This document shows positions 12,284 through 24,546 of a stretch of 64,000 nucleotides of DNA, piece by piece. The translations under genes and the position numbers were made by a program. The notes under the pieces are model-generated. The model was not told where the DNA came from. It did no database searches and worked only from the letters and a program-made list of their open reading frames with translations. The DNA is from Silene latifolia. Its lineage: Eukaryota > Streptophyta > Magnoliopsida > Caryophyllales > Caryophyllaceae. The stretch spans positions 23,856,469-23,920,468 of the forward strand of contig NC_133538.1 in the NCBI RefSeq assembly GCF_048544455.1, given 5' to 3'. Numbering within the stretch: the stretch's first letter is position 1; each line of letters opens with the position of its first letter.

Positions 12284-13957
12284 TGATGTGACCATTATTT
12301 GCGCACATTTAGTTCCCTAATTGAGCCTATTTTGCATACTATTATAACATTCTATGGCCATTTTATCCGTCAAAACCTCCCTATTTGCTTTTCTATCGCA
12401 TTTCATATGTTTTGTAGAAAAGGAGATAATAAGGCGGAAATTCCCGTCTTTCGTGCATATTTGGAAGCTTATTGATGATACTAGATGGACTAGTATGAAG
12501 AGGAAGCAAAGACTAAAGATCATTCCCGCAAGAATAAAATGGAAGCGAACAAAAGGGAAGAAAAGAAGAAGAATCATTGCTGAAGAACAATCCGAGCGGA
12601 TTGTCTACAATCCGCCCGTCTCCTCACAACACAATCCGAGCGGATTTCCTCCAAAGACGCTCGGATTGCCCCGCCAGAATCCGCCCGGATTTCATCGAAT
12701 TCGCTCGTCTTCCATCAGCAGAATCCGCCCGTCCCGACTCCAATACGCACGGATTTCTTCACAGCATAATTTCGTCTTCTCCAACCTACAAAGAGAGAAG
12801 CCCTTCCTTCGAGAAATACCGGCTCCTCCCTGCTCCATTTAAAAAGTGTAATTACTAAATTATCCTTAGTTAACCCTAAATGCATCCACCTAATTTCCAC
12901 TATAAATATCCCATTTTGTAAATTAATTAGGTGTGGTTTTTATTAGGAAATTTTCTTAGATTAGATTAGGAGTAGATTAGAATAGATTACACTTTAATCT
13001 TTCCACAAATTACACATTAATCTCTTCTTAATTATTGTTCAAGTTTATCATTCAAGTTTATTATTGGGTAATTGAAGATTATTACGTTATTATTGGGAGA
13101 TTGACAACCTTCCATCAATCATCAAGTCCTTCTATTATTCTTTGCATTATTATTTGGATCACCTCAAGTTTGGTATAATTACTTTACTCTTTAATCTTTA
13201 TTGTTCATTTCTTCATTCTATTATCATGTTTATACTTGTTGTGATGATTGACACCATTAATGACATGTTTCCCATGATGATGAGTGAGTAGTTACTTAGC
13301 TAGGATTAGTGGGTAATTAAGGGAAACTAACATGAGATTGATTCATGCTTAATCTAATATGTTCACATGATTAAATTGCTTGCTTGTTGTGATGTCAACT
13401 TTATGCACATGTTATGTTTGATGAAATGCTAAGCCTATGAATCCTTGCATTTTTACCATCTCTTATCTACTCAACTTGACTTGTAAGATATAAACCAACT
13501 CGAGTTTTGTTAGACCATGCATAGAAGTTGAATAGGAGGAAAGTAAGTCGACTTGTAGGTGTTGTACAATCTAATCGATTCGGCTCCGGGACCCAACCCT
13601 TCCTACGAACTGTAAGACATAAACCAACTCGGTTCCTCCACAACATTAATTGCTTGCATCTTTGTAAACATGTTTGTATGATCAATACCATGAATCCCCT
13701 ATGACCCCATGATATCCTAGCACTTTTAATCAATGGTTTACATCTTTCCTTTTATTGCTTGTTTTACTATATTATTTGCATTAGTCTAGATACAACTACA
13801 AACCCAATCAATTGTGACACTAGCATAAATTGAGATAGATAGACTTAGAACCCAAAGCACACCGTCCCATGGATCGACCTCGACTCACCGCTAACTAGTT
13901 GTATGTTGAGTATTATAAATGTGTTTGATCGGATGAGTGACGACATCACCTGGACCA
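12284..13957 (+). repeat. 3' LTR of element 2 (1674 bp)
   Basis: Full-length partner of 4726-6381; it starts TGATGTGACC and ends TGGACCA, followed by TSD agaaa (13958-13962). The motif cluster is at 12588-12760. Confidence 0.92.
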
Positions 13958-14528
13958 AGAAACTGAGTAGGCGAACCTACCTTTACGCAACTGCAACCAA
14001 TCCATGCCAACAAATGGCATATCCAACAATCAAGCAAAGCCTATAACCACAACACAATCACCTATTACTATCAAGCAAACCCTAATTGTAAAGGCAAGGA
14101 TACGGATGATGATGACAACATACCTACAAGGAGAAACCCGGCAAAAGACCGCTACCCGATTCAAGCTATGCTCTCTTAAGGCACAAGGACCTTCAAAAGG
14201 CTTCCATGGAGGTTTTATGGTGAAGGGAAGGGAAAAAGGAGACTAGTGGATAGAAGAAATGAGGCGGAAATGATTTGCGGATTTAACAAAACGCGATTAA
14301 AAACCCTCGCTGAAAACCCGATACTCGATCGAGTACCTCACATACTCGATCGCGTGACCCCCTACTCGATCGAGTAACCACGCTACTCGATCGAGTAGCC
14401 TCTACTCTATCGAGTACCACTCATAAATCGTAATCCAAGATAGCTTTGGCACGCACCCCTAAGAACTATTCCCGCTCCGAAGGTCAGTCAACGCTGGTCA
14501 AAGGGTCCCTAAAAGGACGGGTATTACA
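13958..14528 (-). repeat. 5' LTR of element 1, outer part, after the right TSD of element 2
   Basis: Bases 13958-13962 are the TSD agaaa; the LTR of element 1 then continues to ...gggtattaca at 14528, its outer terminus. Between 14325 and 14420 there are at least five CTCGATCGAG-type motifs (tactcgatcgagtacc, actcgatcgcgtga, tactcgatcgagtaacc, ctctatcgagtac), the same motif as in the leader of element 1. Confidence 0.75.
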
Positions 14529-15071
14529 CTTGGTTCACAATCAGGCAATTCTTAGGAATAGGCAAAACATAGTGACATACAAATTTTTACTTCTTTAATC
14601 TCGGTGATATCAAAGATGAAAGATGTTACCGCACAGAAGAGTTGAATAAAGAGGATGGCCAAAATCAAAAGCATTCACCCAGATGAGTGACTGAGACAAT
14701 ATAAAACAACCTTGGGGGTAAGCTACATGCCTCAATTATACCAATGCAGAAATCCCGATAAGATCACAGTCAATCTGAAAAAAAGGCAATCAATAATAAC
14801 AAGCTTATTAATTCTACACCTAATTGCCTAGCATGATTATATTTGAAAAAAAAGTACAGTAGCTGATGAGTGCCAAAACCCATTTATCAAAGATATAGAA
14901 AAGATCCACTCTGACCCAAATAGAGGAGAAGAAATAAATTTTCTGCAAATACGTTAATCAACAGTCAATTCAATCCCACACTGATATCTTCTTAAATAGG
15001 AGCAAGTATGTTGATTATGCATCCACACACATTAAACCTCCTCAAAATATGGTAAAATAGACAACTAATGC
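14529..15071. other. No recognisable feature
   Basis: AT-rich sequence right of the element 1 LTR, inferred to lie in the CACTA element. It could hold the missing last part of the PNPO fragment, but no matching exon was found. Confidence 0.4.
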
Positions 15072-15718
15072 ACCTGTCATGCAAGCGAGAAGGTTGGCCC
15101 TTGCCAAAACTCAAAAAGTTTTGGATACAGCCTGAATCCACCCTAGTAATTGGGTTTGGGAATCACACTCCTGCACATACAAGCAACAGGGTGATTAATC
15201 TATGAATGGGAAGGGGAATGTGGACATAATCCGCAAATTTAATTGCAAAAATATTGATAAGCGGTAAGAAACTCAACATCAGCCCCTTAAAATGTACATA
15301 GAATAATACTTGAAACATATTGTTATTAGTTTTGCAGGATATTAAATCTGACAGAAGATGACATGTTCAGATTAATTCAGCAGAAACTTGTATTCATGAA
15401 GGTTCCTCCAATACCAAATAAAGTAAAGATCAAACCACTAATCCATCTGAATATTTTTCTTCCTTATCTTGAAGATATTGCCGACCTAGAACAATGCTAC
15501 TCTGAACAGCAGAAAAAGAGGAAATCGGCCTTAGTCAACAATAATTCACAGTTATGTAGAACTATGTAGGGTTAATTTAAGAATAATGAAACAAGTGAGT
15601 GAAGTGACCAAACATGCTGGCTCACGATTGCTCCAATTTGACTCCCTCGGGGACGACTATGAAAGTAGAGCTTAGATTCCTCTTCAGAAACTTTTTCAAC
15701 ATGTCCTTCTACTCTAAC
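15072..15718 (-). pseudogene. PDX3: Pyridoxamine/pyridoxine 5'-phosphate oxidase (PDX3-like) fragment, broken
   Basis: Three exon-like blocks on the minus strand match the C-terminal half of PNPO, the FMN enzyme that makes pyridoxal 5'-phosphate. The first (15718-15626) reads [14 protein letters not shown] and then [14 protein letters not shown], including the conserved [10 protein letters not shown] motif, and begins right after an AG acceptor. The second (15501-15436) reads SSIVLGRQYLQDKEEKYSDG. The third (from 15170) reads VIPKPNY, stop, GGFRLYPKLFEFWQG, followed by codons for the PSRLHDR region in a shifted frame. The stop (15143-15145) replaces the family's Trp, and an extra base near 15097 shifts the frame. 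The N-terminal half and final exon are not seen. It is probably a gene fragment captured by the CACTA element and now a pseudogene. Confidence 0.72.
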
Positions 15719-16015
15719 CTAAAAGCAAAAACAAAGTAGGCATGATATAATGGATAAAATTAATTCATGAAAGCAAATATTTTTAATGTAAATGAACATG
15801 TAAGATGATGGCCGAATACTACTCCTCATAACACAACACAACATTATCACCCAAAATGAGAAGTTTACAGCAACCGAGATGGAGAATAATATATAGTCGA
15901 GTACTCCCTATACCATAGCACAACATATCAATCTTATCACCCAAAAAAAAAATTTAACTTTTGGCCAAGCAAATCTACTGGCTTACTTTAATAAGCAGGA
16001 CCAACTAAATTAAAG

Positions 16016-16020
<5 letters not shown>
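15719..16020. other. Intron-like AT-rich stretch
   Basis: No coding block recognised. It lies upstream of the PNPO exons on the minus strand. Confidence 0.35.

Positions 16021-16072
<52 letters not shown>
16021..16072. repeat. (AT)n microsatellite, 26 units
   Basis: Uninterrupted AT dinucleotides over 52 bp. Confidence 0.97.
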
Positions 16073-16074
<2 letters not shown>

Positions 16075-16255
16075 AGGTTTAATAATAAGAACGAATGTAA
16101 TGTACAGTAGAGAATATGGAATAAAACGTGATACGTGTGATTAGGTCCTTTGTGTTTCAATAATGCTCATAACAGAGAGAATTGGGACCAGCCTCCATCA
16201 GCCCCTAGAGTTTCAAATCACAATTTCAACAAAAAATTTGACTTTCAACAAACAC

Positions 16256-16370
<115 letters not shown>

Positions 16371-16606
16371 CGTATATAACTTATTAACTTATCAACGAGG
16401 TTACTCGTACGACTAAAGCATAAATCAAGGAAGGCATTGAGTTTGTTTAGTATAATTATCATACTACAATTAAGTTTAGCCCAATAATCATTTTAGTTGT
16501 TCATAGAATCATAGTAAAATACAAGAGCTTCAAGGATAGTCATAGTCGTTTTAATACCAAAGAATCAAACATCTATCAGATAATAAAAATAAAAACAGAA
16601 CGCTAC

Positions 16607-16888
16607 CTTGGTTGATCTTGGTTGTGACATCCAAGGCCTCTTGAAGCTATGAAAAAATAGTGTGACACATGAGAAAAAAAATGACTGAGCCCTTGTTCAT
16701 CAATTATGAAAATATGATATTGAGGTAATATCTAACACAATCAAATGATACATATAAAATCTATACAAAAAAGCCCAATAATTGCAGCACATATACAGAG
16801 TACTGAGGAGAGCACAAGGAATACGAATATATTGAATACAAGAGATGTGAAACAAGAAACAAACCTCGATTCTATCCATTTTTGTCAA
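16607..16888 (-). pseudogene. Two short exon-like blocks of an unrecognised gene in the CACTA element
   Basis: On the minus strand an ATG-led exon (16888-16865, MTKMDRIE) ends at a GT, and a second block (16648-16607, LQEALDVTTKINQ) lies between a tttcatag acceptor and a GTAGCG donor. A pyrimidine-rich 5'-UTR-like sequence precedes it (17270-17050). They may be the start of the captured PNPO transcript or of a different gene; the protein is too short to identify. Confidence 0.3.
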
Positions 16889-17339
16889 TTTTCCTCTTTA
16901 ATGTAAAAATCCCCAATTTCTAGGGTTTACTAAAGTAAAGACCTCAAACTAGCACAACCAACCTGCAACTTTCAAAGACACAAGTTTCTCGATTAATATG
17001 TGGAATTCGAACCCTAACAAAAATAAATCCTCAAAATTTTGGAGTAATGTGAGCAAACACTATAAATCTCGGACCAGATGAAGAGGCGAAAAGTGGTGGT
17101 GCACAGTGGCAATGCGATCGACGATGTAAGACAGTTGGCGGCGGTTCTCGATAGTTGACAAAAGACGGGTGATGGAGGTTAGTGAAAGGGAAGGAGATGA
17201 GAGGAAGGATTGAAGGGGTTCAGTTAAAAAAAATGGGGGTTGTATCTTTGTTTTGCAAAGTACGGTGTATAATAGCATTATTATTATTATTTTATTATTA
17301 TTATTATTATAAAGAATAAAGGAAGTTAGATGGGTTTTA

Positions 17340-17510
17340 ATCTGGTTTTTTTTTTAATAAATGTAGAGAACGGTTAATATGGAAGTCGTTCTCTATTCTT
17401 TTTTTACATAACGCTTACCTAAGAAAAGCGTTCTCTTAATTTCTATAGAACGGTTATCTAATTTGACCGTTCTCTATTACCCGTTACTTATTCCTATTTT
17501 TGTAGTAGTG
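17340..17510. repeat. CACTA terminus and subterminal repeats
   Basis: Subterminal units gagaacggtt, gaagtcgttctct, agcgttctct, gaacggtta and accgttctct, then the terminal TTTTTGTAGTAGTG. The bases just outside (tgt) would be the 3-bp target copy. Confidence 0.7.
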
Positions 17511-17988
17511 TGTATTTAAGGTCAGATCTGGTTTTGTTTAGAAATTGTCAGGGTAGGCAGTTTTGTCAGATTTGTTGAGATTAGGATTATTGAATTTGTT
17601 TTTTTTGTAAAATGAATTAATTAGACGTTTGATTGATTAGATGAGAAGAAAGGCAGAGGAAAGCAGGCGATGCAGAAGGGAAAAGAGAAGGTGAAATCAG
17701 GGGTTTCATTTAGAGAGCCGATGAAAACGGATGAAAGGGAAGAAAGTGATGGGTCAGAGGACATCTCAGAGGATACAGAAGGCACTGGTGAGGAGGGAGA
17801 CAATGGTGAGGAGGGAAGCAGTGGTGAGGAAGGAGGCAGTGGTGAGGAGGAGAAGGAAGGCAGTGCTGAGAAGGAAGGCAGTGGTGATGGTGGTTTGGCA
17901 GAGGTGCTGAATAAAGTGGTGAAAATGGCCGCAGCCGCAGCTCATGGTGCAAAGAAGATGAGCAAGGAAGAGAGGAGCACGGCAGATG

Positions 17989-20003
17989 GTAAGCTATATA
18001 TGTGACCATTTTATCTGCAAAAAGTGACTAATTTAACTGATAAATGTGACCCTGGCATGTTTTTTATCTGTAAAATGTGACCAATGTTGGTATTAGATGG
18101 TAAATTAGTAAGCTTGCTTGCATTTGTGATAACATCATAACATATCTATCAATGCCATAGTGACATTTGGAAATTGTGACCAATTTATGGAGAAATGTGA
18201 CCATGTTAATGTATATGTGAAATTGTTATCTGCAAAGAGTGACCAATTTGGGTGATTTGAACTGATATTAACAGGGTAACAGCTATAATTCTCACATGGT
18301 GACATTTTTGTTATCTGTAAAATGTGACCCTGTTAATATATTTGTGAAATTATTATCTGCAAAATGTGATCAATTTAACTTATAAATCTTGCCGTAACAT
18401 ATTTCATATCTTTCATATCTTTAAAATGTGGCCATATATTTTGTGATGAATAAAGCTTAAGAGTCTAACATACCCTTGTGGTATGTATTTACTATGAAAT
18501 GTGACCACTTTAGTGAATAATCTTTTATTTAGGATGGTAACATAATAGAACAAAGATATTGTCACCACTTTAGTGTACATTTAGTTTCTTAAAATGGTGA
18601 CTTAGCTGCCTTGGTTATGGTAACATATAGACGTAGTTGAATTTGAGATGATATGTGAACACTTTAATGTAAACTCAATATCTTAAGATGGCCACATAAT
18701 AAACGAAAGATCCTGTTAATGGATATGTGACATCTTTATGAGCAAAATGTGACCAATGTAACTAAGGTGATGTTTGGCCAAGCTTCAAAAGTATTTTTGT
18801 AATTGAAAAAGTAGTAGCTTGGCCAAACACGATAAATTAGAGAGTTTTAAAAGTGTTTTTGAAAAGTGAAAAACTAATTATTCACCCCCAAAAGTAGAAG
18901 TAGATATTTACTACTTCTATTTCTTCTACTTCTACTTTTTACATAAAGAACCCAAAAAACAAACAAAAGTTGTATTATAGTAGTTAGGCCAAACATATAA
19001 CTTTTATGAGAAACCGCTTTTACATGAGTATGGCCAAACAACCAAACGATTTCCAAAAAGTAACTTGTGAATAAACTCCTTTTAAAAGGGAAAAACCATT
19101 TTACATAAGCAAGGCCAAACATCACCTAAGAATTGTGACCCTGTTAATGGATAAGTTGTGTTGTTTGGGTGATTTGACCTATCATTTACAGGGTAACATC
19201 TATGTTTTAACTATAGTCACATATTTGTAATATGTAAAATGTGACCACTTTAGGTAGTAGATGCACCATATATCATGTGATGAATAAAGCTTAAGTGTCT
19301 GACATATCCTTGTGGTATGTATTTACTCTGAAATATGACCACTTTAGTGTAGAATAAATATCTTAGGATGGGAACATAAGAGACCAATGATATTGTAACC
19401 AATTTAGTGAACACTCAATTTGTTAACATGGTGACATGTGACCAAGCTAACATAATAGACTTGGTAACATAATAGACTTGGTTGCATTTGTGATGATATG
19501 TGACCAATTTAGTGTACATTTAGTTTCTTAAAATGGTCACTTAGTTCCCTTTGTTATGGTAACATGTACACTTAGTTGCATTTGAGATGATATGTGAACA
19601 CTTTACTGTAAACTCATTATCTTAAGATGGCCACATAATATGTGAAATTTTTATGAGCAAAATGTGACCAATTTAACTAAGATATGTGACCATGTTTGGG
19701 TGATGTGACCAATTTAACTAACATTTACAGGGTAACAACTATGTTTTAACTATGGTGACATATTTGCTATATGTAAAATATGACCACTTTGAGTAGTAGA
19801 TGGACCATATATCATATGTTGAATAAAGCTTAAGAGTCTAACATATATTTGTGGTATGTATTTACTCTCAAATGTGACCACTTTAGTGTAGAATAAATAT
19901 CTTAGGATGGGAACATAATAGACTCAGTCTGATTACCAGTTATTATGAAATCCTTTTATGTTAGACAATGTTTGACAAACTATAGATTTTCATGTGCAAA
20001 CAG
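17989..20003 (+). repeat. Intron 1 made largely of GTGACC(A)-type repeats
   Basis: About 2 kb in which the string tgtgacca or close variants (gtgaccc, gtgacat, ggtgac) appears every 20-50 bases, nearly always in the same orientation. Longer near-copies alternate (for example around 18470-18620 and 19310-19440). A 361-bp MITE interrupts it. The same repeats fill intron 3 and the 3' flank. Confidence 0.8.
18766..19126. mobile_element. Tourist/Harbinger-like MITE (361 bp)
   Basis: Terminal inverted repeats GGTGATGTTTGGCCAAGC and GCAAGGCCAAACATCACC, flanked on both sides by TAA (18763-18765, 19127-19129). It breaks the GTGACCA repeat pattern of the intron, and contains several internal TGGCCAAAC copies. 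The TAA target copy points to the PIF/Harbinger group; no coding capacity. Confidence 0.75.
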
Positions 20004-20492
20004 AGGCTCAGAAAATGAAAGGTGTTGGTGAAAAGTCGAAGGACAGGGAGGATGGTCAAAGCTCAAAGAGAAAGTTATCGGAAGGGGCGGTGGTTGTAAA
20101 AAGAAAAAGACAGAGAAAGGAAGGAACGTATGTTAACCACTCTTTTAAACTATGTGACCATTTTACAAAGACTGATGAACTCTTTAACGACTGTTTTCTT
20201 TAACGACTAATTAATTGTGTCCGGTTATAGGAAATTGAAGCGGGTCGAGGGACATAGATCACCAGCTACCCTACACTATGTCATCGAGCATTTATCGACA
20301 GAACAGAGGAAGGTCGTTGAAGATATAGGGTTCGGGGGGCTTCTGGAACTGAAGGCCTCTAAGTTTATTCATACGATGATTGACTGGTTGTTGGTACGTT
20401 ATGATACGCATACCAGGATGATGTTACATAATAGGTTGGTCCATTTCTCAATCAGTAAACATGATGTTTACGATGTCTTTATGTTACCATGT

Positions 20493-20508
20493 GGGGGGGG
20501 GGGGGGGG
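20493..20508 (+). repeat. 16-G homopolymer inside exon 3
   Basis: Codes for the glycines in LPCGGGGGDV. The frame is open through it as given, but such a run is prone to replication and sequencing slippage. Confidence 0.9.
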
Positions 20509-20907
20509 ACGTGCCACTAGTTAAAGACGATAAAGAGCTAGGGCACTCTTGGAGAGAGAGATTCGGTGTTTTGCTGAAGAATGATATCCCATTGGACAAG
20601 GTTAGAGGTGAGATGCGGCAGATGGTAGACGGTGGATTAGATTTCAAGAAAATGTTTGTGTTTTTTGCACTGGGGTCGTTCTTGGCCCCAACTGTTCACA
20701 ATCGAGTTGACACGAGGTTGTTGGGGGCTGTGGAGGATGTTGAGTCCATTCCAAAAATGGACTGGTGCTCTTACGTCCTGGATCGTTTCGACCATTCTGT
20801 GGAATCATGGAAGGAGAATGACTCAAAAAGCATTGGGGGCTGCCTAATGTTCTTCCAATTAGTCTACTTTCATCGACTGATTCGGAGGGGTGAGCCTGCA
20901 AAGTGTA

Positions 20908-22143
20908 TGATGCATGTCATTTATATGATGTTTTACACCTCATTTTACACGGGTTTCAGAGCTCATTTATGTAGTTTACGCTACTATTCTCCCCATTTCA
21001 GTCTACATTCGTGTTTTTGTACATTATTGCAGAAATGTGAAGAATCCAATGGAAATCAAGCTAAATCCGTCCTCGAGTACTTTGCATTACATTTGACGTG
21101 AAGTATTTACTCAAGAAACGAACTTGGTGCGCATTTCGAGGCCTAAAAGATAATTTTACGAAGTTTTTGAAGCCAAGTACCAACTACTTCAGTCGATCGA
21201 CTGACCTCTATAGTCGATCGACCAGAGCACGATATACAGAAGCTTCTGTTCGGCGTAGTCCAGTCGATCGACCGGTCACAGTGGTCGATCGATCAAGCCG
21301 TTATTTTGACGTGAATTAATAGAGCGAGGATTAGGAAGCCCATTGTGTTTTAGGTTTTTGAGAATAAAGTTACGTGATATTTCTATATAACGTAACCTGC
21401 TCATCCAGTTTGATTCAGTTTTAGTTTATCATTGATAATTAGGGTTCTTAAGATTATTGTTCTTTCATCAAAAAAGTTTCTATTGGCATTCGGTTTTGAT
21501 CTTTCCCTTACAATTCCCTTATACGGTATTCTTCTGTTCCTATATTCAGTTTCATTGCTTTAATTCGCTGATGGTTTAGGATTGCTAGGTTAGATCTCCC
21601 GAAGCCAAATTATTGTTTTATGTTAATTGTTCATTTAATTAATTTAAGTATGAATTCGAATGTCTTAATTGTTAAGTTTATTGCTGTCATTATTTCTAGT
21701 ATGAGTAGCTAAATACCTTGTGCTAGGATGTAGGGAATCTGTAGAAGTAGGCGGCATTAGAATAGCATGACCTGAAATCGCGCCATGGTCGATCGACTGG
21801 GTTCCCTGGTCGATCGACTGGCCTCGTGAGTTTTACCTTCGTTTTAATTAATTTAATTGCTATGTTTGACGAATCGAGTGCACGCGACTAGTTGAATGCC
21901 TAGGAATTGACCGACCCAATAAAGATCGAAAGATTGGGAAGGGAGATAGCCTACCTAATTAAGACGACTAAATTAATAAGATCGAGAGATGAGTTAATTT
22001 AGCCTTATTAGTCCCTTTTCAGGACGAAAGTTAGTATTAGTGATATTAGGGACCTGTAGCGAGATCGAAAGATGCTACCTGTAAGAATGGACCGAGAGGA
22101 CTTCTTATTTTCCCGTCTCACGCGTTTATTTTAGACCTACCTA
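20908..22143 (+). repeat. 5' LTR of element 3, first part
   Basis: Starts TGATGCATGTC and is cut at 22143 by element 4 (TSD accta). Contains six GTCGATCGAC-type palindromes (around 21192, 21213, 21262, 21283, 21788, 21810). A small open frame over the cluster gives SRSTD-like peptides but is not a gene. Confidence 0.9.
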
Positions 22144-22859
22144 TGTAATACTCCGTATTTTAATAATAATTTATAAGAATAATTTATGTAATTTAATAAT
22201 TAATTAAAAGACATTTCTAATAGTAATTATAATAAGCTGTTAATTACATAATAGATTAATAATGCAAGTTGGGAATTGGGTTTAGCTAATATTTAGCATT
22301 GGGCCGTGTGCCATTGTTGTTTGGACCGAAATCTATTAAGTTGGTACGAGTGTAATCGGGAATTAATAATAAATAATATAGGAATAATATTATATAAAGG
22401 TAATTATAATTATAATAATAATAATAAAGTTATGGCTATAATAAATTAGTAAAAATTATATGAGGAAATTATAATTGTGATAGGATTAATAGTATATGAT
22501 AAATAATAATGATTTAATTATAATGACAATTCCTATACTAATTGGAATAAGGAAAGTTACATGGTTTCCTAATTGGCCTCGTATTCTCTAAATCTTACAC
22601 TATAAATACCACCTCAAATCTGAGAAATAATTCACAAATTAAAAAGAACAAGCTTTAGGAGACGGAAGAGGAAGGAATTAACATAAACCAATTAATCAAC
22701 TCGAGGTGATTATCCGTCTTAAATCAATTTATATTCGTTTCATGTGAGCATCTTTAAGACAACCGTATGACTTGTATAGACCGCCATAGGACACGAGATT
22801 TGGACCTAGAGCGACCTTGCACTGCAAATTTTCTGTCTTGACCATAGTTGACCGTCGTT

Positions 22860-23450
22860 GACCTTGTTACGGTGGCTTTTGGGGCGGTTGAAAGACGGCT
22901 GGGCAGAAGGGTTATACGGGTTGGGGTGGGTGATTGGAATGGTTATTTGACCCACTAAATGGACACGCCTTGACCTGGGGTTTGGGTGGTTGATGTTGGC
23001 GGCAAGGGGCGGTTGTGCTGGTGGTGTTTGGGTGGTCAGGGATGGTGGTTTGTGCGGTGGTGACGGGAAACAGGGGAGGAGTCATTGCAGGCGGCGGTTT
23101 TCGGGGTTTTAGGGGTTCTTTGGTGGTCCGGTAGGGTGGTTTCTGGGTGGTCTTTGTCGAGGGAGGATAAGGGAGTTGATTGGTGGTTGTAGGTGGCGGT
23201 GAAGGTGGTGTTAGGTGGTGGTTTTGGGACGGGTTTGATGGGGTGTCAGGTGGTGTTGCGGTGGGTGTCGTGTGATAGGGCGTGGGATTGTGGGTTGTTG
23301 GTGGTGGTGTAGCTGGCGGTTAAGGGTGAGTTGGGTGCGTGGGGTTGCAGGCTAGGGGTGTCGAGGCTGGGTGGTGGCTGTGGTGGCTTGTGGTGTCGGG
23401 TTTGGTGAGTTTTGTGAGGGGTGTTGGTCACGGTTTATAAACCGTGTATG
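22860..23450 (+). repeat. G-rich, GGTGGT-type block in the element 4 LTR
   Basis: About 590 bp with very few C on the plus strand and many GG, GGG and GGGG runs spaced 1-7 bases apart (for example ggtggtttgtgcggtggtga). Potential G-quadruplex region. The matching block in the 3' LTR (27600-28200) is the most divergent part between the two LTRs, with several indels. Confidence 0.75.
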
Positions 23451-23882
23451 GGGTGATGTGTGGTTGTTTTGTGACGGGTTTTTAATTAATTATTTTGGAT
23501 AGCTCGGGTTATAATTGAATCGGGTTTTTAAGTACCGTAGACCTTTAATCATAATAATAAATAATAAATTTGAATAATAAATATAAATTTATAAATAGTA
23601 ATTTGAAGTAATAAATAATTGAATTGAATTATAATATTTTGATTAGGTGACGGTTGTGAAGAATTATAATCGAATCGGATTGCTTTATTTATTGGGTTGC
23701 TTGAGCTGCGTAATTGGAATTGCTTGCCAGGTAGGATAATCTACTCAACTGATTGTGTAATTGGTGTTATTTATCATACGGTTATGATATATGGTTGATT
23801 GGCAATTTAATTTGTGATGTTATTTAATTGGATGGTTTATATACATGATTGTCGTGTTTAATTACGAGAATGGTTTATGAGA

Positions 23883-24013
23883 ATTGGACTGCCCCAGGCT
23901 TAGTCTCTGGTGGATAACGTGAGTGGTGATTGGACTGCCCCAGGCTTAGTCTCTGGTGGATAACGTGTGTGAATAATTGGAAGGCCCCAGGCTTAGTCTC
24001 TGGTGGATAACGT
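23883..24013 (+). repeat. Three tandem copies of a 38-bp unit in the element 4 LTR
   Basis: The unit attggactgccccaggctt plus agtctctggtggataacgtg is repeated three times, separated by 8-11 variable bases. The third copy has gaaggcc instead of gactgcc. The same three are at about 28630-28760 in the other LTR. Confidence 0.9.
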
Positions 24014-24534
24014 GGATAGTTGATGTTGAGATGTGACATGTGAACAGTTGAGGTTGGAATATTGACAGTTGTGAGAGATTGGTTGTTTTAATATATTTTA
24101 TCCTACTCAACCATTGGTTGACGTGTTTGCTTCTGTGTCAAAATAAAATTGATGCCTGCTTTAATTGATGGCATCCTGTGGTGAACCATTTAATATTTCC
24201 GGTTAAATGGGGAGCAGATTTAAATAGCAGGTTTGGAGCTAGCTGACTTGGGAGCATTGGGAAGAGAGCTCGACTGGGAACCTTAGAAGAAGTCTAGATC
24301 ACATAGAACCATTTATATCACTTTATTTATTTCCGCTGCGAGTTGTAAATATTTTATACTAAGTTTTAGTTGGATAATTGGTAATAAACATGTAATCATT
24401 AAAGTTTTAATTTAAAGTACTTTGGAATTGTTGTACTTTGTTATTCACTACCTCGGGAAACCGAGATGGTAACAGTCCTATTTACTTGGGAAGGTCTAAC
24501 TACAGGCTCCTGAATAAATGGGGGTGTTACAAAG

Positions 24535-24546
24535 TGGTATCAGAGA
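24535..24546 (+). other. Primer binding site of element 4 (initiator-Met type)
   Basis: TGGTATCAGAG follows the LTR end after three bases. The next bases (aaaaacgat) depart from the usual continuation. Confidence 0.85.

Larger units (their letters stand above)
4726..13957 (+). mobile_element. Element 2: complete non-autonomous Athila-like LTR retrotransposon (9232 bp)
   Basis: Both LTRs, TSD agaaa, a tRNA-Asp-type PBS and a PPT are present. Internal coding is limited to a 447-aa Q/N-rich ORF (6538-7881) and an ATHILA-ORF1-like gene with one frameshift (8660-10229). No protease, RT, RNase H or integrase domain can be found in any frame, so movement required enzymes from another element. The LTRs differ mainly by one 18-bp indel and scattered substitutions (about 1% by eye), so insertion is fairly recent. 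It sits inside the LTR of element 1. Confidence 0.9.
22144..24531 (+). repeat. 5' LTR of element 4
   Basis: Runs from TGTAATACTCCG to GGTGTTACA. Contains a G-rich strand-biased block (about 22860-23450), an AT-rich block and a triple 38-bp direct repeat (23883-24013). It carries no gene; the G-rich block yields only a false ORF. Confidence 0.92.

Noticed and set aside
21098..21319. 73-aa ORF in the element 3 LTR, repeated at 35149-35370
   Set aside because: Duplicated with the LTR; its Ser-Arg-Ser-Thr content comes from the GTCGATCGAC palindromes.
23246..23431. 61-aa Thr/His/Pro-rich ORF on the minus strand (also 27993-28178)
   Set aside because: Product of the strand-biased G-rich block in both LTRs of element 4.
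23883..24013. Three direct repeats considered as a CRISPR array
   Set aside because: Only three copies with 8-11-bp gaps, in a plant LTR, and present in both LTRs.
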